DNA of 64,000 nucleotides, taken from assembly GCA_017163975.1 (NCBI GenBank), contig JAFFSR010000218.1, positions 4,653,501 to 4,717,500 on the forward strand, given 5' to 3'. Shown piece after piece: positions 47,658 through 59,685 of this stretch (positions within the stretch are counted from its first letter, which is position 1; each line of letters starts with the position of its first letter). The notes under the pieces are model-generated. The model was not told where the DNA came from. It saw nothing but the letters and a program-made list of their open reading frames with translations, and made no database searches. The stretch comes from Anastatus disparis (lineage: Eukaryota > Arthropoda > Insecta > Hymenoptera > Eupelmidae). Both the position numbers and the translations under genes were made by a program.

Positions 47658-47820
47658 TCTGTAACCAATGAATAAAATAATAATCAAAAAATGTTGTAAA
47701 ATGTTCTTTTTTAAATTCAAAATCCCTTCGTTTTAATATCTGATCCATGCCTGCTAGTAAAACACTGCGTACAAGTTCATCAAGAAGTGCTTCCTCTACA
47801 TTATTTTTTAAAGTAACCAA
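47658..47820 (-). other. Exon-like open frame of unknown identity
   Basis: Protein-like frame (NNVEEALLDELVRSVLLAG..., ending HWLQ) followed by a good splice donor (CAGA|gtaagta at 47651-47657). It lies just upstream of the Pus1 fragment on the same strand, but I cannot match it to Pus1. It could be an exon of a decayed gene. Confidence 0.3.
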
Positions 47821-49240
47821 TAAATAAATATAACCAACAAAAATAAATAATAAAAAATAATATAACCAAAAATATATGTCATCATCACATATATATATAT
47901 ATATATAATCGAAGCGATCGAGTCGAGATATCGAAAAAACCGGAAGTGAGATCTGAAGAAAAAAAAAAAATCAAAAAATCATCCAAAATATTTATATTAT
48001 TCAATATCTTCAAAATGAAATAATCTTTTAAAACGAAACTTTTAAAATTATATACTAATTAAAAAATACTTTGGAATTTTACTTAAAAGTCCTGTATGAA
48101 GGATATACATTTTTTATAAGAACAAATCTAATATTTCGAATACTCATATCAATGTATAATGGAACGCGGTCGCTTGTCAGGCTTTTATACATTCAAACTC
48201 ATACTTGTCTTCGGAGCGCTCCCGCGCTCCTTGATATCGTTTTAAATTACAAACGATGTATACAATCTTTTTTTAGCCGCAAAACATGAGTTGCAACCTT
48301 TTCTAAAACACAATAAATGAAAAATAAATATCCAAAAAGGTGTAATGTAACGATAAACCCTCAGTTTCCTCATACGCATTATATTTGCTAAATTTTATAA
48401 TGGTACGTTCAGCAAATATAAATTAAAAATCAAATACACTGTTAAAAAGAAGAATTTAATTATTATCAAGACAATAAAGTCTTCAAGGTTGCATAAAATT
48501 TGATTTCTATTATACGTTTGTTGTAACATTTTGAAATGTGCATCTTTGTTTTTTAATTATTTATTTTTTTCAAATCAGTTTTACGACTCAAAAAAAAAAT
48601 AAATATTGAATAATTTCGTATGTACAGCACTCAGGAGTAGGAAAATTTTTACTGAAAAATGATTAACTTTTTTAAATGTTCGTATATTTTTTGGAAAAAA
48701 ACGATGTCATCGAATTTCGTAACAAAGAGATTAATATCACAACACAATTTCAAATATAAAATGACGTTATATAAAATACGTGCAATTTTATTATTGCAAT
48801 ATTGAAAATTATGTCAAATTTATGTTTAATTGTAAAATTAATTATTTATTATAAATTATTTGTATTTTTGGTTCTATTTTATATAATATAGAATTTTTTT
48901 GCTTTAATTTTTCAAGGACCAAAAATGGAACAATATAAAATTTCATGATGAATTTAAATATGGATTCGATTTCAACGTTTGTTAAACTATTCATAATATT
49001 TTAGGTTCCAGGTATCAATAAGAAATTATAATTTTGTATGTTTTATTAGAAGTCAATGAACCATGCAGTCGACAATTACTTGAAAATTGAAAAAATACAA
49101 ACTCATCACAAATATTTAATTAATAAATGACAGAGATAAAAAAAGACCCCATGTCGGGTTCAAATCGAGGAAATTTGATTTTCGAAATTTCATCATTGCA
49201 ATGACATCATTAGTATTAAAGAATTAAAATTTTTTAATCC
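47821..49240. other. Intergenic with a TA microsatellite
   Basis: (TA)n at about 47888-47906 and a small GC-rich hairpin near 48210 (gagcgctcccgcgctc) next to a tcatacttgtct motif also found in the 42.5-45.7 kb repeats. No gene. Confidence 0.4.
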
Positions 49241-49242
49241 AT

Positions 49243-49433
49243 TAAAGAATTTTGTAATTTAAAAAAAAAGGATTATGTAAAAGATTATTGTTAATAACAG
49301 TACAATTCCATGAAAAAATATTATTTTTAATATTTTTGAATTCATTACAGAATTTTGTAATTTAAAAAAAAAAGGATTACGTAAAAGATTATTGTTAATA
49401 GCAGTACAATTCCATGAAAAAATATTATTTTTA
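49243..49433. repeat. Tandem duplication, ~103-bp period
   Basis: gaattttgtaatttaaaaaa, then attccatgaaaaaatatt, occurs twice in a row, with a few substitutions and one extra A in the second copy. Non-coding. Confidence 0.65.
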
Positions 49434-49631
49434 TCGAACATTTTCAGCAAAGATATTGAAATGGCCTTCTGCAATAACGTATATGAACACAGATAAACGT
49501 ACACGAAAAATTTAAAAAAAATGAGAAAACTAAATAAAAACAACGGTGATTAATTCTTATACGTGTGTATACATCGGCATGAATGATGAGAGTTTTGAAA
49601 AAAAAGGTTGACATAATTACAGGATCATGAG

Positions 49632-49831
49632 GTCATCTGTGGCTCAGTTGGTAGAACCATGGATTCATAATATCGAGGACTCGAGTTCGAATCCCGCTCT
49701 CGGTGGCCAATTGATACCAGCACCATTGTACATGATATATGTGCTTTGCTCACAAACACACTCACAAACCTCCGTCGCTAATTAGCATCATAATAATATC
49801 ATAAATACAGCAGCATTAAGTAAAAAAAAAA
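49632..49831 (+). repeat. tRNA-derived SINE, full length
   Basis: A box tggctcagttgg, B box gttcgaatccc, body ccgtcgctaattagcat, tail ataaatacagcagcattaa plus A run. The best-preserved promoter boxes of the family in the window. Confidence 0.7.
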
Positions 49832-51863
49832 TTACAGGATCATTTTGAGTTACTCATGCTTTTAATATTTTATGAGCAGCATATCAAGGCTTTTAAGATT
49901 TTAAGCATTGACTTCAGTAGCTGTATTTGAGCTTCAAGAATACTTAGTTTTACAATCAATAGACTAATCATTTTTCTATATAAGTAATATTTATGAAATA
50001 TTTCAATTTTTTTTTTAATTTATTATATTTTTTATAGTTTAAATAAGTATTTTTTTTTTTTTTTTTATAAATTCTTGAATATATGAGTCCTTACTTAATC
50101 AATGTTTATCAATCAACCCTCAATTTTAGTCATCTGTTGAAAAAAAAATTATCCGTTCTTTAAATTTATCCTTTTTAATTATGTGTATCAAATTCATTAA
50201 ACGTAATCTACGGGCTTCTGATTTTGAAGAAAATAATTTGTTTATTATTTGTATTATTATTGTGATTTACAACTAATTTTAATTACAGGTGACTATCGAG
50301 GTTAGGTTAAATTTCCATTTCGTAATTTTGGCTAATAGTTTATACAATTTTTTGGATTTCAAAGTTTTCCACCATTTTACGGGTTTCAAAAAATGGTAGA
50401 AAATTAAAAGATCTTGAAAATCTGATGTATTAAAAGCGTGATTTTAAACCAAAGTATGAAACCTAACCTAAAATCCGTAGTCGCCTTAACTAAGATTAAT
50501 AATTATTAAATTAAATATTTTTAGGTTATATTGCAGTTTGCTTTCTAAATTATAATTGTATAAGGTTTCATGAAATATTATTATGTGATAATTTTATTAA
50601 TTATACTGAATCGATTGCACTTATATAATTAATCAGAATAATTTTTTTTCTTACTGTAGTTTCAAAAAAATTTTATTATTTTATTAATATATTTTGACAA
50701 TAACATCAATCAAATTTTATCATATACATGAATTATGAATTCATAATCAATAAAAAATCTATATTTATTTACAAAAATTTTATTGTTTATCAGTATTATT
50801 TGACAGTGATGCCAGTAAAATTAATAAACAATTCAGATTCCGATAAAACCGACAAACTTTTTTTCTTGGTAATTTAATCAAGAGACTCATGTAGGAAGTA
50901 TTACATTTCAGATTTTGTATCCAAATCTAATCCTGTGCTTTACATACATTTTAAATAGAAAGTACAGAATTAAATTTAGACACATAACCTGAGACACTTA
51001 TTCTAGAACTAATTTTGATTTAGTATGATGAGTTAAAATAATCAATAAAATAAAAGATTTAACTTTCAATTTGTTCATTCTACAGTTAAATTTTCTAAAA
51101 TGCTAGCTAACTAAATGACCTCTGAACGTTAATTAAATATGCTACATTATTAATAGAAAACATTGATTTTTTCATAAAAATTATTGACAGAATACTAAAT
51201 ATAACATTTACTAAAGTATACAATGAACGAAAGTTTCATTAATTTAAATTTAGAGACTAAATAACAATATATTAGCTAATTTGTATAAGCATTTTATTTT
51301 ATCAAAAATAAATTAATATATTTATATTTATACTAATTTAAATTATAAATATTTAATCTAATTTAAAAAAATTTAAATTATAAATATAAATACAATAATA
51401 TAAATTTATTTAAATGATTACGAAATAACAATAACTATTAACACAATAAAAACTATTTGATAAAAAAACAACATCAAATTTGAATTTGTTTTTGCATCTC
51501 TTATTTTACAATTCTCACAATTTTTACATGAAACATATTTTAATTTACAATAAAAAAATATTACGAATTTATATGTAATGAAATTATTTTTTGTTACAAC
51601 TCCATATTATTAGATTAAAAATTTGTTTTTTCACTAATTGTAATAAGCTCGTAGCATTCAAACATCATGATATTATTAATAACAAAACTAAATACATTAG
51701 CAACGAAAAAACTCCAGTAAATAGCTCACTTTGGATTGAATACACCCAGATTCAGATAGCAGTCTAGATGTTTTTATAACTGCGGGATCCAATTATTAAT
51801 ATCCAAAAATTCATTAATTCAGTTTGCAAAATTGAAATGTCCATAAAAATTCAAAATTCGTAT
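49832..51863. other. Intergenic downstream of laccase D
   Basis: Contains the foldback element at 50288-50484; otherwise AT-rich sequence without a recognised gene. Confidence 0.4.
50288..50484. repeat. ~197-bp hairpin element
   Basis: Ends gtgactatcgaggttaggtt and aacctaacctaaaatccgtagtcgcc pair imperfectly, with further pairing inside (ttttccaccatttt/aaaatggtagaaaa). A small MITE. Confidence 0.5.
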
Positions 51864-54800
51864 CTACATATACGCAGGTATAAAGCTCTTACACGTTGGG
51901 AAGTTTTGAGGTGGCCGAGCATAATCCTGATATTCGCCAACTTGAACGACAAGTGCCATACCAGTATCGTCATGTGGATCGAAGTGACAGTGGAAATACC
52001 AAAATCCTAAAATTTTAATACTTTAGTTGTTCATCTTCGCCGTATTTTTTAAGCCTTTCCGATTAAATCAATTTGAAAAGTTTAAAAATTAATATCTTAA
52101 CCCATTGAGATCACTGGGGGGTTCAAGAAACCTTAGGGAAAATTTACGGTTCATGGTTAATGAAAATATTTAAATTACATAATTAGGAAAGTTCCTTTGT
52201 CTTGGGTTTAAAGGAATCCGTGTGACTTTTGCGTAAATATTTTGAAATGTGACCTCAACGGGTTAATAAATATTAGTATTTTTAAGATAATATATTAATC
52301 TTAAACGCTTTTATACTTTCAAAACAAACTTAATTTTTATCAAATAAGAAACGGATCCGCTTATAAATTTGTTATATAATTTATTATAAATTTTCTTACC
52401 AGGATTGTCCGCATAAAATCGTACAATAGTATAACCACCGCTCGGTGCCTTAATGGTGTCCTTAAGTGGTGCGTGATCAAGTCGTCTATTAATTTTGCCT
52501 TGTCTATCTAATTCCTTGATGCGCTCGACCGTTACATTCCCTTGTAGCTTTTCTACTGCTACTACACGGAAAAAGAATCCGTGTAAATGTAGAGGATGAT
52601 TGATTTGAGCAAATCGACCTGAAAATTAAATATTAACGAACTTTTTGAAACATTTGTAAACCTTGATGATTAGGTAAAAATATGTTTATATTTAATTTCA
52701 AATAAGTAACCATAAATTTTATTTTAATTTAATTTTTCAACAAAATCCATGCATCGTAAAACTCTTAGATTATAATTTTGAAAAATTTTGATTTATAATT
52801 TTATTATTAAGTATTTGCCATTATTAAGATGATTATAAAATGCAAATTCATTTCTAATTTATAAGCTCCATATTTTTATTCAATTATTTAATGAAACAAC
52901 GATTGTATCTTTTGAAAAATGCAATTATTTAGAAATATGACAGAATTAAATATTTAAATTACATAACGAAACGTAAATATTTAAATGAAATAATTAAATT
53001 TAAAAAAAAAAAATGTTTGCATTGCCGATAAGGTAATGAAAGTCAAACTTTTGGTTTTTTCATTAACCTTCATCGATAAATATTGACTCAAGACTCCTTT
53101 TATTTACCTTCATCAACAAATATTAATTCGACAACAGTATTAAGCTTGAACTTGAGTACATGCGTACACGCACAATGTTCCGTCGTGCAATTACGCGGTA
53201 CAGAAGTCGAATTACAAAGAGTACTTGGTGTTATCATCTCCCATTGGGTTTGTAATGGGAAAGGTGGAAATTTAAACGATATGTGGTTGAATTGCAAAGA
53301 ACCTATTCTACGATCTTCTGGCACTGCAATGATATATTTGATAATAATGTTAAAATTATTTGGATAGACAATATGTATTTTTGATTTTAAAAAAAGTGAA
53401 AGAATAATTGATAAAAAATAGAATACCTTGATTAAATCCGTAAAGATTTTTACGATGGTAATCGTAATTATCGAGAGGATAGAAATCAAAATTGATAAAT
53501 TGTTGATAATCTGGTTTTCTTAAAAGTGCTTCGTCATTGGGATACATTGATGTTAATAATGGAATATTTAAGTTAGTCAATGGATTTCCTTCGGTTCCTA
53601 TATTGTAAGGATTAAGAACCTAAAATGTATTTTAAAAGCCATTACTTCTTTTTGATATTTTTTTATTTTATTTTATTTAAAGTCGCTGCATTTATGCAAT
53701 CATTACGATGCTAATTAACGTCGGAGGTTCCTCAGTGTGTTTGTGAACAAAACACTTGTATCGTATACAGTGGTGCTTATATTAATCAGCCACCGAGAGT
53801 TGGATTCGAACTCGAGTCCTCGAGATTATGAATCCAACGCTCTACCGACTGAGCCACTACAAACCTCTAAATATGAAGTAATGACCCTTTGTTGCATGAA
53901 TTTTCGACAAAAAATAATTAATTTTACTTTCTTCGTTTGTAACGAATAATTAATGCAGTAATATATCGTTGGGTTAGAGCAGTTAGCGGTTATCTCACCA
54001 AACCAAGCAAAAAGCTTCTATCAAGACGCTGCTATCTCAGTAATCAAGGCAAAAACCCGTTATCTTAGTGCTTTAACATAAGACATAGCGGGTTTTTGCC
54101 TTAAATACTGAGATGGAAGCTTTTTGCTTGGTTTGATGAGATGGCCGCTTACTGCACTAACCCGACGATATTTGGATCTTAGAATGATTCATTTCATGAC
54201 AAGAAATCTTGAAATTGAAATTCAGGAAACTTAAAATAAGATAAAAACAGGTGATGTACTGTGCAACAAAAGGTTAAAATTTAAATCATTCAATTTATTT
54301 TCAAATATTTTTGTCACTAAAAAACTGAATTTTTTAAAAATGATCTTTTATAAATTACCCTTGTTCTCGGGGTGGTCAAAGGTACAGAGTAACCAACTAA
54401 TCCTCGAGGATCTTCAATTCTTGCACCAGCGTAACGGAGTATGGCCACTTGATTAGCTCCAGTTGTATTATCAACACGACATAGACCTAAACCTCGAGCT
54501 CTAATCCAATAATTGCCAATCGGTTGAGTGGCGTTAATAATGAAGTCCACTCTTTCACCAGCCCAGATTGTAATTGTATCAACTGTGAATAATATCATTT
54601 TATAAGTTTTTTTTTTAATCGTAAGGAGAATCCTATATCCTGAAGTTCTGAATTTGCAGATGAATATTTTAATTAAAAATGTTTTATTTTCGATGATTAT
54701 TATTATATTAAAATAATTAATACTCAATTTTTTTTAAAGCTCTGTTAATAAAATCATTTTTTATTAAAAATTTATCTAGAGTGACTAATTGTTGATGATA

Positions 54801-57800
54801 AAGCATTATGTAGTATTATAATAGATTTTAATATTTTTACAGCTTTAAAAATAAAGTATAACAATCTAATCAGTGCTATTTTAAAAAAATTTCGTTCTTT
54901 TAACAATTTTAAGTATTTATTTTGAGAATTGATAAGGTTACCAATCTTACATGAATTTTGTTTACTCTAAACACCAATAAACGGCATGTAAAGCGACTGA
55001 AAATATATTTATTTAACAAGCCGCCTGCTACAAACAAAATGAAGCAAGTAATCATAAATTAATTTTTTATTTGACTGAATAAGCTTTGTAATGGCGAAAA
55101 AAAATGTTTAAATAACATTATGAAAGTTTATTTTGAACAATTATAAAACAAAATTAACTTTGGTGTGCATGTGTGCATGTATACTTTTATAAATTGAGAA
55201 AGAATTTAACCAATCTTGATATGACACTGCTCAGCTTTTTATAAAAATTAATTTCTTTAATGTTTTACATAACAATGGTAATTTTATGTTACTGTTTTTA
55301 ACCCGATTTTAGAAAGTATAAAAAATAAGAATAAAATCAAATTCTCTATTTACAGAAGTAAAAACTACTGAACATTTTTAAATATTAAATATTCAGTTTA
55401 TTGAAATAAATTTTACATACCTACAACGGGTTCGATATCTCTACTATCCAAACTAATGATCTGCAATGGATGATTATCGATTGATAATTCAACGGGACAA
55501 TTTCCGGAACCAGCCTCGATTAATCTAAATCTAAAGCGTTTATTCTGGAAAATCAATTAATAAAACTTAAAGAGTAAATCAAATATTATGATGTTAATAT
55601 TAATTTTAGAACAAAAAAAATTTTTTTTTAATTTTCCTTATAGAAATTTTGCAAAACTTTCACGACAAGTTCATCGATTACGTTAACAAATGTTCTTACT
55701 TGTTGAACATTAAAAATTGTTGACGGTACATAAGCCGTAACGTTATTTCTTTGAAACTGACGATAACGTCCTAAGCCATTAATTAATAACGTAGCCATGT
55801 TAACTAGTCCATCGTAATTAAATTCCTTTATCGTAGAATCCATACCGCTCAACTGATTCCATTCGTTAACTAGCATGTAATGATTATCGTAATCATACAT
55901 CTTTATATGCGTGTTGTATTTGGGCATCGGGTGGATTATCAATGCACCGAATAAACCAGTGGCTCGCTGTTCTCCTGAAATATAGTAAATAAGAAAAATA
56001 TGAATGATGTTGAATTTAAATTTTTCCAGTATTACTTTCAACCCTCAAACTGCACACTAGTGCAAATCCACACTAATGTGTTTTTGTGAATTTTTTTTCG
56101 GTTAATTGTTATTTTCAGAAAAAGTTGATTTGTCAATAGCAATTATTATAAATCAATTAATTTTTCCATAAATTCAAAAACACTAATCTTTCATCTCATT
56201 ATGATTCATAATTTTTTGATCAATAATAAATTATAATCGTGTCGAAAATAAAATTTTCAATAGTTTTATTATAAAATGTTACATTACCAATATGCGAATG
56301 ATAAAAGTAAGTTCCATGGGTCGAGGCCAAAAAGACGTAAGTGAATTGTTCACCAGGCAAAATTGGGCATTGCGTTATGTATGGAACGCCATCCATAAAT
56401 TGCGTATCTCTTTGTTTGATTCCATGCCAATGTATCGTCGTTGTTTCTGCTAACATCAAATTTCTAACTTCTACAACAATTGTATCGTTCTGGCATACCT
56501 AAAAAAATTGATTATATAACGTAATTCATCATTTTATTAAAAATAAATTAAAAAAGCAGATATGATTTTACAAAAAATTAAAAGATTCCAATTTAACGAT
56601 TTAAAGTATTTTGCGTGATATCAAAATTAAAGCCTGATTTTCCGGTCGAATTAAGTTGGCTTTAATTTTATTGTGCAAAGAATATTATACTTTTTTAAAA
56701 TTGTAGATAGAAAAAGCCTTTTATACGATAAATTCATAAGCAAATATTAATCCCTGTGAAAAACTTCTGTAATTTCTACTCAAAAATTGATTCAATCTGA
56801 GATTAAAACTAATTCAAAATCTTAAATATTACGAATTATTTTTTTTAGCTATTAAGAATCATTCAACCATTAAAAAGCCAAAGTCATAAAAAATTTTCTG
56901 TGAAATTATACAATTTTGAACTCGACATTTTAATGTCTCGTAAAATTTAATACTTTGCAATACCTCAATAGTAGGTCCTGGTAATTGTCGATTAACAGTG
57001 TACAAAGTTCTCTGATCACCATCAGTCGGCATGCAGTGAGGTCGAAAACAATCAGTGACATTAAAAGGACAATCATAGCATGCTTTACTCATTGAACTTA
57101 ATTTTTCAACAACGAACACGTAGTGGCATGTCAGTGTTCCAGTATCTTTGCAATCACGTCGGCAAGGATGGTTTGCCCAGTTGTATCTATCAGCCTCATT
57201 ACCATTATAATTTTCATCGCGGAAATTTAAAACAGCCTGGATAACTAGTATTCAAAATAAAATAAGTATGTTAAATTTTATCTCTGCATCATTGGAAAAA
57301 TGTAAAATTATATATAGCGATTTTAAATAAATTTACGTGAAAATTAATTAATTTAATTTAATTAATTATATTTATTGGATGACTGATTCTATTCTAATTT
57401 GGACAAGTTGTCATTAATCAAATTATTCTCGCAATAACGTCACTGAAATATGTTCTAATCCGCATTGAAAAACATACACATTTAAAAATTTTACTTGAAT
57501 TTTTGTATTCTATAGCCAATTTAATATCAAATATGAAAATGAAAATCGCAAATCTTATTTTTCAAATTGCTCTAGTTCCGGCAATCCTTAATATTTTAAG
57601 ATGTTTGATTGTCAGAATGTAAAGAATTGATTCTAGTTTTTAATTTCATTGATATTTTAAATTCATTTCACCAAGGTATATATAAAAGCAATAAGAGAAG
57701 ATTTTTTCCTGAAGCTATTTTTTCAAAGATAAAATTTATAGCACTATGTGACTTAAATTCGCTTGTTCCGCACACTTTTTCGTGATTTATGTAGCATTTT

Positions 57801-59685
57801 CTAAAAATTTTCACACTGGTGTAGTACCATAAATACAAAAATTAATCAAAAAAGCAGTTAGATTAGGAAAATGCGGTTACTTTATAGAATAAATAAATAT
57901 ATAAAAATTCTTGTAAAAATTCTTCTCGCAAAGTAACAAGGATAAGTAGGATAGTAGTATAAAGCATATATTTGAATTGTAAGTAAATTTTTTTATAGAC
58001 TGTATTATAAATTTATATCCTCGTAAACCGAATTTGTGTCAGTATATAAAGAGCATGCTAAATTTGTATTGGCATCGCATATGTCTCAGACGCGCTCCTC
58101 GACTCTTTACAAGATTTATATGTCCTCCTGAGACATATTGAGACTCAATATGACAAAGCCATTTGAAAACTGTAATTCAGTATTAATTTTCCAATCTTCA
58201 TTTTCATATTTAATATTAAATAGGCTATGAGGAAAAAATTTCGCGATGCAAGTTTTCTAATGCATATTCGACATATCGTTAAGTAAAAGTAACAAGGTAC
58301 TAATTTGATCAAGAGTTAAAAAAGATTCCAATTCGGCTCAGGCTATATTAAAATTATAGCTTACAAGAGAAGGCCACGAAGTTCGGATCATGGATTTTGA
58401 TCAAATTTCGGGAGATAATTCTGAATGCAAAAATATAAAGAAAGTCAAAATTTTATATCCCTATGCTCAATATTTTCGTAGTTATAGGCGATTGAAGAAA
58501 GTTACTAGATTTAAAAATACTTATAGTTCTTCAGCATTAATAGCTAGAAGTTTAAAACTTTTTTTAAATACAAGCTGAGCTCAAAATCTTTCAAAAAAGT
58601 AATTATAGTATATCAAAATATTACTTATTCCCATCTCAACAGAAATAGCCACTTTATTACCTCGAAAAGCGGGTTGAAAGAAAGCCATATCTTATGTCTA
58701 AGCTTTAGCAGGAAATAAGAACTTTTCTCCCGTAAGTTTAACGGGAAATATGTTCTTTTCTCCCTCTAAATTTCATTTTTCGCGCAAATTTAAAATTTAT
58801 AAAATTGAATAAATTATTGAAAATTTCCATAAAAAAAAATTAATTTTAATGTTTTCTAATTAAGCACGATTGAGGTCCGTATAAAGCACTATATACAACT
58901 GAGGTATTTGCTCCACTTCGCGCACTCATGTCACAAGTCCACCCTCGGGAGAAATATACGACTATATTCCCTAATTGATTAATGTACCAATTCTTCTAAA
59001 GTAATAAAGTAATGAAAATTAAACCAGATTACAGCTTTTATTATTAATTTAAGTTTTAAAAAGATAACTCAGATCCAATCTTTATTACGCTATAACTGTA
59101 CCCTAGTAGGAAATTGAGCATATTTTGGGCAGAATTTCTGATCAACAAAAGTTAAAATGACACCTATCCAGAAATTTTAGAAATTCTTTGCCCAAAATTT
59201 TTAGTTAAGTGTCATTTTAACTTACCATTGACCAGAAATTCTGCCCAAAATATGCTCAATTTTTTACCACGGAAGGGAAAATAATATTTTGAGATACTGT
59301 AAATGCTATTTCGAAAAGATTTTAGCTTAGCTTTTATTTTAAAAAGTTTTAAGCTTCTAGCTGTTAATGCTAAAGAGCTATAAATATTTGAAAATTTAAT
59401 AACTTTTTTAGTGACATTCTTTAATTGCCTGTGGCTAGGAAAACATTGAGCATTTGGGTCTAAAATTCTGGTTGTTCCATATTTTGACATATGAAAATTC
59501 ACCCCAAGTTTAAGCAAAATCCGTGATCCAGATTTTTATCGATACATTCCATCTAATCCTTATATTTTTATTAATTATTTGTCTGGTACTAATACATATT
59601 TCTTGAAACTATAATTAAAATTTTACTCACTTGTAAAGCCACCAACAATTATGAAAATAAATAAAATTTGTCCTCTGAACCACAT
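51864..59685 (-). CDS. Laccase D, secreted multicopper oxidase (10 coding exons)
   Basis: Complete, 646 aa. Coding exons: 59631-59685, 56964-57244, 56288-56498, 55700-55974, 55421-55544, 54359-54582, 53427-53619, 53108-53323, 52400-52618, 51864-52006. Frame and phases match B and C. Exon 1 gives the signal peptide MWFRGQILFIFIIVGGFT. Copper motifs: HWHG 135-138, YHSH 178-181 (Trp replaced by Tyr, as is common in fungal laccases), HPLHLHG 534-540 and HCHFDPHDDTGM 605-616. The N-terminal Cys motifs are HPCRRDC and CHYVFVVE. Intron 1 (2.4 kb) and intron 6 carry foldback elements, and intron 6 also carries a SINE. A second, degenerate copy of the exon 8 end lies at 53063-53090. Function as for B and C: extracellular phenol oxidation, substrate not determinable. 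Confidence 0.93.
53681..53875 (-). repeat. tRNA-derived SINE in laccase D intron 6
   Basis: The minus-strand head has B box gagttcgaatccaac and A box tggctcagtcgg, with the usual body (acgttaattagcat) and tail. It lies antisense to nothing, that is, in the same orientation as the host gene. Confidence 0.65.
53970..54166. repeat. Hairpin MITE in laccase D intron 6
   Basis: Ends gttgggttagagcagttagc and gcttactgcactaacccgac pair. The inner stems accaagcaaaaagctt/aagctttttgcttggt and ggcaaaaacccg/cgggtttttgcc are perfect. Non-coding. Confidence 0.65.
58380..59535. repeat. Diverged inverted repeat in laccase D intron 1
   Basis: 58380-58620 (plus) and 59272-59530 (minus) are inverted, diverged copies; their conceptual translations share ALTARSLKLF-type strings (AL[IT]ARSLKLF). 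Whether this was ever coding is unclear. 59113-59262 inside it is a separate tight hairpin. Confidence 0.5.
59113..59262. repeat. Tight hairpin with gggcagaatttctg arms
   Basis: attgagcatattttgggcag and ctgcccaaaatatgctcaat form perfect outer arms; aagttaaaatgacac/gtgtcattttaactt forms a perfect inner stem. A young foldback element nested in the older one. Confidence 0.65.

Noticed and set aside
42018..53875. Possible tRNA genes at the SINE heads
   Set aside because: A and B boxes are present, but stems are imperfect and all copies share the same non-tRNA body and tail, which defines a SINE.
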